Assembly: GCA_009746045.1 (NCBI GenBank)
Contig: RPFO01000111.1
Location: 748,801 to 812,800 of the forward strand
Source: Mesostigma viride
Taxonomy: Eukaryota > Streptophyta > Mesostigmatophyceae > Mesostigmatales > Mesostigmataceae
DNA: 64,000 nucleotides
Direction of reading: 5' to 3'
Below, one piece after another: positions 32,801 through 44,848 of this stretch (its first letter is position 1; each line of letters opens with the position of its first letter). Below the pieces are notes generated by a model. It was not told where the DNA came from. It did not search any database and saw only the letters and a list, made by a program, of their open reading frames with translations. Both the position numbers and the translations under genes were made by a program.

Positions 32801-35800
32801 TCAGCGCCTATTCCAAGGTAGGCATGCATGGGGCACGGTGGGGTAGGCATGCATGGGGCACGGCAGGTGTTCAGTGCCTATTCCAAGGAAGGCATGCATG
32901 GGGCACGGTGGGGTAGGCATGCATGGGGCACGGCAGGTGTTCAGCGCCTATTCCAAGGTAGGCATGCATGGGGCACGGTGGGGTAGGCATGCATGGGGCA
33001 CGGCAGGTGTTCAGCGTCTATTCCAAGGTAGGCATGCATGGGGCACGGTGGGGTAGGCATGCATGGGGCACGGTGGGGTAGGCATGCATGGCGCACGGCA
33101 GGTGTTCAGCGCCTATTCCAAGGTAGGCATGCATGGGGCACGGTGGGGTAGGCATGCATGGGGCACGGCAGGTGTTCAGCGCCTATTCCAAGGTAGGCAT
33201 GCATGGGGCACGGTGGGGTAGGCATGCATGGGGCACGGCAGGTGTTCAGCGTCTATTCCAAGGTAGGCATGCATGGGGCACGGCAGGTGTTCAGCGTCTA
33301 TTCCAAGGTAGGCATGCATGGGGCACGGCAGGTGTTCAGCGCCTATTCCAAGGTAGGCATGCATGGGGCACGGCAGGTGTTCAGCGTCTATTCCAAGGTA
33401 GGCATGCATGGGGCACGGCAGGTGTTCAGCGTCTATTCCAAGGTAGGCATGCATGGGGCACGGCAGGTGTTCAGCGTCTATTCCAAGGTAGGCATGCATG
33501 GGGCACGGTGGGGTAGGCATGCATGGGGCACGGCAGGTGTTCAGCGTCTATTCCAAGGTAGGCATGCATGGGGCACGGTGGGGTAGGCATGCATGGGGCA
33601 CGGCAGGTGTTCAGCGCCTATTCCAAGGTAGGCATGCATGGGGCACGGTGGGGTAGGCATGCATGGGGCACGGCAGGTGTTCAGCGTCTATTCCAAGGTA
33701 GGCATGCATGGGGCACGGTGGGGTAGGCATGCATGGGGCACGGCAGGTGTTCAGCGTCTATTCCAAGGTAGGCATGCATGGGGCACGGCAGGTGTTCAGC
33801 GTCTATTCCAAGGTAGGCATGCATGGGGCACGGTGGGGTAGGCATGCATGGGGCACGGCAGGTGTTCAGCGTCTATTCCAAGGTAGGCATGCATGGGGCA
33901 CGGTGGGGTAGGCATGCATGGGGCACGGCAGGTGTTCAGCGTCTATTCCAAGGTAGGCATGCATGGGGCACGGTGGGGTAGGCATGCATGGGGCACGGCA
34001 GGTGTTCAGCGTCTATTCCAAGGTAGGCATGCATGGGGCACGGCAGGTGTTCAGCGTCTATTCCAAGGTAGGCATGCATGGGGCACGGTGGGGTAGGCAT
34101 GCATGGGGCACGGCAGGTGTTCAGCGCCTATTCCAAGGTAGGCATGCATGGGGCACGGTGGGGTAGGCATGCATGGGGCACGGCAGGTGTTCAGCGCCTA
34201 TTCCAAGGTAGGCATGCATGGGGCACGGTGGGGTAGGCATGCATGGGGCACGGCAGGTGTTCAGCGTCTATTCCAAGGTAGGCATGCATGGGGCACGGTG
34301 GGGTAGGCATGCATGGGGCACGGCAGGTGTTCAGCGCCTATTCCAAGGTAGGCATGCATGGGGCACGGCAGGTGTTCAGCGTCTATTCCAAGGTAGGCAT
34401 GCATGGGGCACGGTGGGGTAGGCATGCATGGGGCACGGCAGGTGTTCAGCGTCTATTCCAAGGTAGGCATGCATGGGGCACGGTGGGGTAGGCATGCATG
34501 GGGCACGGCAGGTGTTCAGCGTCTATTCCAAGGTAGGCATGCATGGGGCACGGTGGGGTAGGCATGCATGGGGCACGGCAGGTGTTCAGCGTCTATTCCA
34601 AGGTAGGCATGCATGGGGCACGGTGGGGTAGGCATGCATGGGGCACGGCAGGTGTTCAGCGTCTATTCCAAGGTAGGCATGCATGGGGCACGGTGGGGTA
34701 GGCATGCATGGGGCACGGCAGGTGTTCAGCGTCTATTCCAAGGTAGGCATGCATGGGGCACGGTGGGGTAGGCATGCATGGGGCACGGCAGGTGTTCAGC
34801 GTCTATTCCAAGGTAGGCATGCATGGCGCACGGTGGGGTAGGCATGCATGGGGCACGGCAGGTGTTCAGCGTCTATTCCAAGGTAGGCATGCATGGGGCA
34901 CGGTGGGGTAGGCATGCATGGGGCACGGCAGGTGTTCAGCGTCTATTCCAAGGTAGGCATGCATGCGGCACGGTGGGGTAGGCATGCATGGGGCACGGCA
35001 GGTGTTCAGCGTCTATTCCAAGGTAGGCATGCATGGGGCACGGTGGGGTAGGCATGCATGGGGCACGGCAGGTGTTCAGCGCCTATTCCAAGGTAGGCAT
35101 GCATGGGGCACGGTGGGGTAGGCATGCATGGGGCACGGCAGGTGTTCAGCGCCTATTCCAAGGTAGGCATGCATGGGGCACGGTGGGGTAGGCATGCATG
35201 GGGCACGGCAGGTGTTCAGCGTCTATTCCAAGGTAGGCATGCATGGGGCACGGTGGGGTAGGCATGCATGGGGCACGGCAGGTGTTCAGCGCCTATTCCA
35301 AGGTAGGCATGCATGGGGCACGGCAGGTGTTCAGCGCCTATTCCAAGGTAGGCATGCATGGGGCACGGTGGGGTAGGCATGCATGGGGCACGGCAGGTGT
35401 TCAGCGTCTATTCCAAGGTAGGCATGCATGGGGCACGGCAGGTGTTCAGCGCCTATTCCAAGGTAGGCATGCATGGGGCACGGTGGGGTAGGCATGCATG
35501 GGGCACGGCAGGTGTTCAGCGCCTATTCCAAGGTAGGCATGCATGGGGCACGGTGGGGTAGGCATGCATGGGGCACGGCAGGTGTTCAGCGTCTATTCCA
35601 AGGTAGGCATGCATGGGGCACGGTGGGGTAGGCATGCATGGGGCACGGCAGGTGTTCAGCGCCTATTCCAAGGTAGGCATGCATGGGGCACGGTGGGGTA
35701 GGCATGCATGGGGCACGGCAGGTGTTCAGCGCCTATTCCAAGGTAGGCATGCATGGCGCACGGTGGGGTAGGCATGCATGGGGCACGGCAGGTGTTCAGC

Positions 35801-38800
35801 GCCTATTCCAAGGTAGGCATGCATGGGGCACGGCAGGTGTTCAGCGTCTATTCCAAGGTAGGCATGCATGGGGCACGGTGGGGTAGGCATGCATGGGGCA
35901 CGGCAGGTGTTCAGCGTCTATTCCAAGGTAGGCATGCATGGGGCACGGTGGGGTAGGCATGCATGGGGCACGGCAGGTGTTCAGCGCCTATTCCAAGGTA
36001 GGCATGCATGGGGCACGGTGGGGTAGGCATGCATGGGGCACGGCAGGTGTTCAGCGCCTATTCCAAGGTAGGCATGCATGGGGCACGGTGGGGTAGGCAT
36101 GCATGGGGCACGGCAGGTGTTCAGCGTCTATTCCAAGGTAGGCATGCATGGGGCACGGTGGGGTAGGCATGCATGGGGCACGGCAGGTGTTCAGCGCCTA
36201 TTCCAAGGTAGGCATGCATGGGGCACGGCAGGTGTTCAGCGCCTATTCCAAGGTAGGCATGCATGGGGCACGGTGGGGTAGGCATGCATGGGGCACGGCA
36301 GGTGTTCAGCGTCTATTCCAAGGTAGGCATGCATGGGGCACGGCAGGTGTTCAGCGCCTATTCCAAGGTAGGCATGCATGGGGCACGGTGGGGTAGGCAT
36401 GCATGGGGCACGGCAGGTGTTCAGCGCCTATTCCAAGGTAGGCATGCATGGGGCACGGTGGGGTAGGCATGCATGGGGCACGGCAGGTGTTCAGCGTCTA
36501 TTCCAAGGTAGGCATGCATGGGGCACGGTGGGGTAGGCATGCATGGGGCACGGCAGGTGTTCAGCGCCTATTCCAAGGTAGGCATGCATGGGCACGGTGG
36601 GGTAGGCATGCATGGGGCACGGCAGGTGTTCAGCGCCTATTCCAAGGTAGGCATGCATGGCGCACGGTGGGGTAGGCATGCATGGGGCACGGCAGGTGTT
36701 CAGCGCCTATTCCAAGGTAGGCATGCATGGGGCACGGCAGGTGTTCAGCGTCTATTCCAAGGTAGGCATGCATGGGGCACGGTGGGGTAGGCATGCATGG
36801 GGCACGGCAGGTGTTCAGCGTCTATTCCAAGGTAGGCATGCATGGGGCACGGTGGGGTAGGCATGCATGGGGCACGGCAGGTGTTCAGCGCCTATTCCAA
36901 GGTAGGCATGCATGGGGCACGGCAGGTGTTCAGCGTCTATTCCAAGGTAGGCATGCATGGGGCACGGCAGGTGTTCAGCGCCTATTCCAAGGTAGGCATG
37001 CATGGGGCACGGCAGGTGTTCAGCGTCTATTCCAAGGTAGGCATGCATGGGGCACGGCAGGTGTTCAGCGTCTATTCCAAGGTAGGCATGCATGGGGCAC
37101 GGTGGGGTAGGCATGCATGGGGCACGGCAGGTGTTCAGCGTCTATTCCAAGGTAGGCATGCATGGGGCACGGTGGGGTAGGCATGCATGGGGCACGGCAG
37201 GTGTTCAGCGTCTATTCCAAGGTAGGCATGCATGGGGCACGGTGGGGTAGGCATGCATGGGGCACGGCAGGTGTTCAGCGCCTATTCCAAGGTAGGCATG
37301 CATGGGGCACGGTGGGGTAGGCATGCATGGGGCACGGCAGGTGTTCAGCGTCTATTCCAAGGTAGGCATGCATGGGGCACGGTGGGGTAGGCATGCATGG
37401 GGCACGGCAGGTGTTCAGCGCCTATTCCAAGGTAGGCATGCATGGGGCACGGCAGGTGTTCAGCGTCTATTCCAAGGTAGGCATGCATGGGGCACGGCAG
37501 GTGTTCAGCGCCTATTCCAAGGTAGGCATGCATGGGGCACGGCAGGTGTTCAGCGTCTATTCCAAGGTAGGCATGCATGGGGCACGGCAGGTGTTCAGCG
37601 TCTATTCCAAGGTAGGCATGCATGGGGCACGGTGGGGTAGGCATGCATGGGGCACGGCAGGTGTTCAGCGTCTATTCCAAGGTAGGCATGCATGGGGCAC
37701 GGCAGGTGTTCAGCGCCTATTCCAAGGTAGGCATGCATGGGGCACGGCAGGTGTTCAGCGTCTATTCCAAGGTAGGCATGCATGGGGCACGGCAGGTGTT
37801 CAGCGTCTATTCCAAGGTAGGCATGCATGGGGCACGGCAGGTGTTCAGCGCCTATTCCAAGGTAGGCATGCATGGGGCACGGCAGGTGTTCAGCGTCTAT
37901 TCCAAGGTAGGCATGCATGGGGCACGGCAGGTGTTCAGCGTCTATTCCAAGGTAGGCATGCATGGGGCACGGCAGGTGTTCAGCGTCTATTCCAAGGTAG
38001 GCATGCATGGGGCACGGCAGGTGTTCAGCGCCTATTCCAAGGTAGGCATGCATGGGGCACGGCAGGTGTTCAGCGCCTATTCCAAGGTAGGCATGCATGG
38101 GGCACGGCAGGTGTTCAGCGTCTATTCCAAGGTAGGCATGCATGGGGCACGGCAGGTGTTCAGCGTCTATTCCAAGGTAGGCATGCATGGGGCACGGCAG
38201 GTGTTCAGCGCCTATTCCAAGGTAGGCATGCATGGGGCACGGCAGGTGTTCAGCGCCTATTCCAAGGTAGGCATGCATGGGGCACGGCAGGTGTTCAGCG
38301 TCTATTCCAAGGTAGGCATGCATGGGGCACGGCAGGTGTTCAGCGTCTATTCCAAGGTAGGCATGCATGGGGCACGGTGGGGTAGGCATGCATGGGGCAC
38401 GGCAGGTGTTCAGCGTCTATTCCAAGGTAGGCATGCATGGGGCACGGCAGGTGTTCAGCGCCTATTCCAAGGTAGGCATGCATGGGGCACGGCAGGTGTT
38501 CAGCGTCTATTCCAAGGTAGGCATGCATGGGGCACGGCAGGTGTTCAGCGTCTATTCCAAGGTAGGCATGCATGGGGCACGGCAGGTGTTCAGCGCCTAT
38601 TCCAAGGTAGGCATGCATGGGGCACGGCAGGTGTTCAGCGTCTATTCCAAGGTAGGCATGCATGGGGCACGGCAGGTGTTCAGCGCCTATTCCAAGGTAG
38701 GCATGCATGGGGCACGGCAGGTGTTCAGCGTCTATTCCAAGGTAGGCATGCATGGGGCACGGCAGGTGTTCAGCGTCTATTCCAAGGTAGGCATGCATGG

Positions 38801-41800
38801 GGCACGGTGGGGTAGGCATGCATGGGGCACGGCAGGTGTTCAGCGTCTATTCCAAGGTAGGCATGCATGGGGCACGGTGGGGTAGGCATGCATGGGGCAC
38901 GGCAGGTGTTCAGCGTCTATTCCAAGGTAGGCATGCATGGGGCACGGTGGGGTAGGCATGCATGGGGCACGGCAGGTGTTCAGCGTCTATTCCAAGGTAG
39001 GCATGCATGGGGCACGGTGGGGTAGGCATGCATGGGGCACGGTGGGGTAGGCATGCATGGGGCACGGCAGGTGTTCAGCGTCTATTCCAAGGTAGGCATG
39101 CATGGGGCACGGCAGGTGTTCAGCGTCTATTCCAAGGTAGGCATGCATGGGGCACGGCAGGTGTTCAGCGTCTATTCCAAGGTAGGCATGCATGGGGCAC
39201 GGCAGGTGTTCAGCGCCTATTCCAAGGTAGGCATGCATGGGGCACGGCAGGTGTTCAGCGTCTATTCCAAGGTAGGCATGCATGGGGCACGGCAGGTGTT
39301 CAGCGTCTATTCCAAGGTAGGCATGCATGGGGCACGGCAGGTGTTCAGCGTCTATTCCAAGGTAGGCATGCATGGGGCACGGCAGGTGTTCAGCGCCTAT
39401 TCCAAGGTAGGCATGCATGGGGCACGGCAGGTGTTCAGCGCCTATTCCAAGGTAGGCATGCATGGGGCACGGCAGGTGTTCAGCGTCTATTCCAAGGTAG
39501 GCATGCATGGGGCACGGCAGGTGTTCAGCGTCTATTCCAAGGTAGGCATGCATGGGGCACGGCAGGTGTTCAGCGCCTATTCCAAGGTAGGCATGCATGG
39601 GGCACGGCAGGTGTTCAGCGCCTATTCCAAGGTAGGCATGCATGGGGCACGGCAGGTGTTCAGCGTCTATTCCAAGGTAGGCATGCATGGGCACGGCAGG
39701 TGTTCAGCGTCTATTCCAAGGTAGGCATGCATGGGGCACGGTGGGGTAGGCATGCATGGGGCACGGCAGGTGTTCAGCGTCTATTCCAAGGTAGGCATGC
39801 ATGGGGCACGGCAGGTGTTCAGCGCCTATTCCAAGGTAGGCATGCATGGGGCACGGCAGGTGTTCAGCGTCTATTCCAAGGTAGGCATGCATGGGGCACG
39901 GCAGGTGTTCAGCGTCTATTCCAAGGTAGGCATGCATGGGGCACGGCAGGTGTTCAGCGCCTATTCCAAGGTAGGCATGCATGGGGCACGGCAGGTGTTC
40001 AGCGTCTATTCCAAGGTAGGCATGCATGGGGCACGGCAGGTGTTCAGCGCCTATTCCAAGGTAGGCATGCATGGGGCACGGCAGGTGTTCAGCGTCTATT
40101 CCAAGGTAGGCATGCATGGGGCACGGCAGGTGTTCAGCGTCTATTCCAAGGTAGGCATGCATGGGGCACGGTGGGGTAGGCATGCATGGGGCACGGCAGG
40201 TGTTCAGCGTCTATTCCAAGGTAGGCATGCATGGGGCACGGTGGGGTAGGCATGCATGGGGCACGGCAGGTGTTCAGCGTCTATTCCAAGGTAGGCATGC
40301 ATGGGGCACGGTGGGGTAGGCATGCATGGGGCACGGCAGGTGTTCAGCGTCTATTCCAAGGTAGGCATGCATGGGCACGGTGGGGTAGGCATGCATGGGG
40401 CACGGTGGGGTAGGCATGCATGGGGCACGGCAGGTGTTCAGCGTCTATTCCAAGGTAGGCATGCATGGGGCACGGTGGGGTAGGCATGCATGGGGCACGG
40501 CAGGTGTTCAGCGTCTATTCCAAGGTAGGCATGCATGGGGCACGGTGGGGTAGGCATGCATGGGGCACGGCAGGTGTTCAGCGTCTATTCCAAGGTAGGC
40601 ATGCATGGGGCACGGTGGGGTAGGCATGCATGGGGCACGGCAGGTGTTCAGCGTCTATTCCAAGGTAGGCATGCATGGGGCACGGTGGGGTAGGCATGCA
40701 TGGGGCACGGCAGGTGTTCAGCGCCTATTCCAAGGTAGGCATGCATGGGGCACGGTGGGGTAGGCATGCATGGGGCACGGCAGGTGTTCAGCGTCTATTC
40801 CAAGGTAGGCATGCATGGGGCACGGTGGGGTAGGCATGCATGGGGCACGGCAGGTGTTCAGCGTCTATTCCAAGGTAGGCATGCATGGGGCACGGTGGGG
40901 TAGGCATGCATGGGGCACGGCAGGTGTTCAGCGTCTATTCCAAGGTAGGCATGCATGGGGCACGGTGGGGTAGGCATGCATGGGGCACGGCAGGTGTTCA
41001 GCGTCTATTCCAAGGTAGGCATGCATGGGGCACGGCAGGTGTTCAGCGCCTATTCCAAGGTAGGCATGCATGGGGCACGGTGGGGTAGGCATGCATGGGG
41101 CACGGCAGGTGTTCAGCGTCTATTCCAAGGTAGGCATGCATGGGGCACGGTGGGGTAGGCATGCATGGGGCACGGCAGGTGTTCAGCGTCTATTCCAAGG
41201 TAGGCATGCATGGGGCACGGTGGGGTAGGCATGCATGGGGCACGGCAGGTGTTCAGCGTCTATTCCAAGGTAGGCATGCATGGGGCACGGTGGGGTAGGC
41301 ATGCATGGGGCACGGCAGGTGTTCAGCGTCTATTCCAAGGTAGGCATGCATGGGGCACGGCAGGTGTTCAGCGTCTATTCCAAGGTAGGCATGCATGGGG
41401 CACGGCAGGTGTTCAGCGCCTATTCCAAGGTAGGCATGCATGGGGCACGGTGGGGTAGGCATGCATGGGGCACGGCAGGTGTTCAGCGCCTATTCCAAGG
41501 TAGGCATGCATGGGGCACGGTGGGGTAGGCATGCATGGGGCACGGCAGGTGTTCAGCGCCTATTCCAAGGTAGGCATGCATGGGGCACGGTGGGGTAGGC
41601 ATGCATGGGGCACGGCAGGTGTTCAGCGCCTATTCCAAGGTAGGCATGCATGGGGCACGGTGGGGTAGGCATGCATGGGGCACGGCAGGTGTTCAGCGTC
41701 TACTCCAAGGTAGGCATGCATGGGGCACGGCAGGTGTTCAGCGCCTATTCCAAGGTAGGCATGCATGGGGCACGGTGGGGTAGGCATGCATGGGGCACGG

Positions 41801-42384
41801 CAGGTGTTCAGCGTCTATTCCAAGGTAGGCATGCATGGGGCACGGTGGGGTAGGCATGCATGGGGCACGGCAGGTGTTCAGCGTCTATTCCAAGGTAGGC
41901 ATGCATGGGGCACGGCAGGTGTTCAGCGCCTATTCCAAGGTAGGCATGCATGGGGCACGGTGGGGTAGGCATGCATGGGGCACGGCAGGTGTTCAGCGCC
42001 TATTCCAAGGTAGGCATGCATGGCGCACGGTGGGGTAGGCATGCATGGGGCACGGCAGGTGTTCAGCGTCTATTCCAAGGTAGGCATGCATGGGGCACGG
42101 TGGGGTAGGCATGCATGGGGCACGGCAGGTGTTCAGCGTCTATTCCAAGGTAGGCATGCATGGGGCACGGTGGGGTAGGCATGCATGGGGCACGGCAGGT
42201 GTTCAGCGTCTATTCCAAGGTAGGCATGCATGGCGCACGGCAGGTGTTCAGCGTCTATTCCAAGGTAGGCATGCATGGGGCACGGTGGGGTAGGCATGCA
42301 TGGGGCACGGCAGGTGTTCAGCGCCTATTCCAAGGTAGGCATGCATGGGGCACGGTGGGGTAGGCATGCATGGGGCACGGTGGG
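26843..42384. repeat. Composite 25/45-bp minisatellite derived from an exon-intron junction
   Basis: About 15.5 kb of two interleaved unit types. The short unit is GTAGGCATGCATGGGGCACG+GTGGG (25 bp). The long unit starts with the same 21 bases and ends CAGGTGTTCAGC+GYCTATTCCAAG (45 bp). The tail of the long unit equals the last 24 nt of exon 12 of the coiled-coil gene, and GTAGGC is that exon's splice donor. Long units carry C or T in the GYC codon (VFSAYSK or VFSVYSK). Single-base losses occur at ~36591, ~39690 and ~40373. A few units carry GCGCACGG. The array ends near 42384 in unrelated sequence. ORFs here on both strands are products of the repeat. Confidence 0.97.
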
Positions 42385-43580
42385 CACGTTCGGCGGTGCG
42401 GCTGTGCCAAGCTAAGCACCTGTGGGTGGGACAGCGTAACGCCCCTTGGTTTCATGCCTTGAGGCGGTACAATTGCTACTGGTGCGAGACCGGTGCGTTT
42501 TACTGTTTCTCCACCACGACAATGCGGCTTGGCATGCAATTAGGTTCCTTCCTACTTCTATTTCTGATTGATGCTCTGTGACGGATATTTGCACCATGTT
42601 GTGTTCTTATAGTGGTGTGCCCCTATCCTTTAGCCGCTGAAATGGAGACTGGTAAAGGACATGCAGTTTGTGGAGGCGAGGTCATTTTCATTCTTTGATT
42701 CCTCTCATGAGCATGGGTTGGCTGGTCTAACAGAGGTTGTCAAAACAGTGACCCACGAATATGGATATACTAACCTAAGCCATGGAGTGTTGCTTTGAAC
42801 ACCACATTCAAGCAGATAGCACATTCAACGAGATGCGCAGGCAACGGTTGACTAGTGCTTGGTAGGTTGCAACACACATCCGCGTGCACGTGAGCTTTGC
42901 CTTCTTGTGGGAGACAAAACATCATGAAGACATCTTCTGCACACAACACAATGTCACGCAACCAGCTGCAATGCTTAAGAGCATTCTGGCTGTTAGGCTT
43001 TTCTGCCAGGTATTTGAACCTGTGTATCCCTGGAGAGGTGGCCAAGAGGGCTGATACGTTGGCTGCTACCAGCGTTATAGCGGGCAAGGTACCGGCAACC
43101 GCCTGTTACCGCGAGGATGGCTGGTAATGAATGCTCTTAACCCTGCAATACTTTCTGTCAGCTCTGACTTCCACACCGCAGATATTCTACTCAAGGGCAC
43201 ACATGCTTATTAAGATCTTGTTAATCGTATATATGTGCATGTTGATGTGCCTTTCAAATGCGCTATGGCTGAATCCTGCTGGCTGCAGCCCAGGGGCTCG
43301 TAGCACATGCCAGCAGCGGGAAGGAGGGCTGCTGGGAAGGCTGCTTTTATTTCACTGAATATCAATTGTTAGCCTTTCTCTTGCTGGCCGTACTGCCAGC
43401 CAGACTATACAGCAATGAGTAGCCATCTTTTGCGCAAAGATAGTAAGGTTTTTAAAATATGTCGACAAACAGCACATCAGCAAGTCATTGGGGGCACGAA
43501 GTGTAACAGAGTGTGGTCGCCGCAGCGTGGCCGGTCAGGGGGGGCACGATTTGTAAAACTGGGCTTTCTGTGTTATAATA
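42385..43580. other. Unassigned sequence after the 25/45-bp array
   Basis: This should hold the 3' side of the intron after exon 12 and any last exon of the coiled-coil gene, or its 3' flank. Candidate acceptors (for example TTCTTATAG near 42614) open only very short phase-0 frames. No exon can be chosen. Confidence 0.3.
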
Positions 43581-43940
43581 AGTGCGTGAACGTGCACTGA
43601 AGGCATGCCACGGAGTACCCGATGAGGTACTTTTCTACACGGATACTTCACCGCGAAGGCAAGTGGCGCGACTCACTTGCCCAGGTCTGGAGTCGCACAC
43701 AGCGATTCCGCGTCATCCGGACTATCCAAGACTACTGTACGCTCGGCCATGATGACGGGTGTGGGGGTAGGTTGCATGCCGACCCCCGATAGCCCAGGAG
43801 AATATAAAGGCTTCTCCCGGAGCCTGAGGGGTTTTAGGGGCATACCCAGGGTTCACCCACAACCCACTTAAGTGCGTGAACGTGTACTGAAGGCATGCCA
43901 CGGAGTACCCGATGAGGTACTTTTCTACGCGAATACTTCA
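43581..43940. repeat. 60-bp direct repeats flanking a LINE fragment
   Basis: AGTGCGTGAACGTGYACTGA plus ~40 further bases (to GAGGTACTTTTCTAC) occurs at 43581 and again at 43871, nearly identical. Between them lies a ~65-bp piece (43676-43740) matching the LINE ORF2 sequence near 47498 (CCCAGGTCTGGAGTCGCA, CCGGACTATCCAAGAC) and a segment shared with 55665-55735 (GCCATGATGACG, GTAGGTTGCAT). The repeats could be a long target duplication or a segmental duplication. Confidence 0.6.
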
Positions 43941-44530
43941 TCCGCTGTAACAGTATTTTCTGACAGTGTATACTGTTACATGCAAGAGGACGCGAACTTG
44001 GAGTTCAGCGTTCAGTGTAAATGGCTGAGTCCTAGTTACAGCCTAAGTGTAATGATTCCTGGCCTGACTTGGCTATTTGGGACCTATGTGCGGAGTGCCC
44101 TTTCAATGGCCCTTTGTGTTGGGCCCTGGACGGTACGGGACAGTACCATGGAATCCATGGGTAATCTGACTGATGTCAGTTAGTATCTTTTTAAGTTAGG
44201 GGTGTAAAGCATATCTAGAGAGAACCTTACCGGTTCGTCTGTGTTCTGATTGGCTGAGACCTGTAGGATTGAATTGGAGTCCTCTGTGTCGAAGGAGACA
44301 TGGCCTGTTTGTCACCATAGCCATCAAGCGGATGCCCCCACTAATGTGAAGTTATTTCTAATAACCAAACATCCTCGCTTCGGGCCCTGTTATTGGACAG
44401 CCATATCTGGTAGACAGGAAGTCTTGTGTCTGTATGAACAAGCAGATAGACGCGGCCGACCAAAAGACGACCACCGCTCTCTGCAGCCTAAGTGCCGTCT
44501 TGTAGGAAAGGCCGGCCTCTAGACGGGAAA
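43941..44530. other. Intergenic stretch, no gene assigned
   Basis: It contains an 11-bp perfect inverted repeat, TGTAACAGTAT/ATACTGTTACA (43946-43956 and 43970-43980), and weak ORFs of ~90-100 codons without recognisable motifs. Confidence 0.3.
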
Positions 44531-44848
44531 TTAATTAATTAGGAACATAACTCCGTTGGGAGTAAATGTAGCACATATCCCGGAGAAGGGGCATATGGCT
44601 TTTAATACATTCTGGGCTACTTCATGCAAGGGTGGGAATGTAAGCTACCCTTGCTCTAGGTGCACCAGGGCACCTGCACCCTCATGATCGATCACGCTAT
44701 GCCCAGCTAAGGGGGAGCATGCATGTCATGTGGGGGAAGATCATCATGGCTATACAAGAGCTAGGCCGGGCATGGCTTCTCAGCAGAGAGTGACTCCCTG
44801 CATGGACACTGCATAAAAAATATAAATAAAGCTAGGCATCATCTGGAG

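Noticed and set aside
37372-40249. ORFs of 230-397 codons on the plus strand and up to 264 codons on the minus strand in the 25/45-bp array
   Set aside because: Consecutive 45-bp units keep any frame open; they end as soon as two 25-bp units occur. No start context or conserved neighbour.
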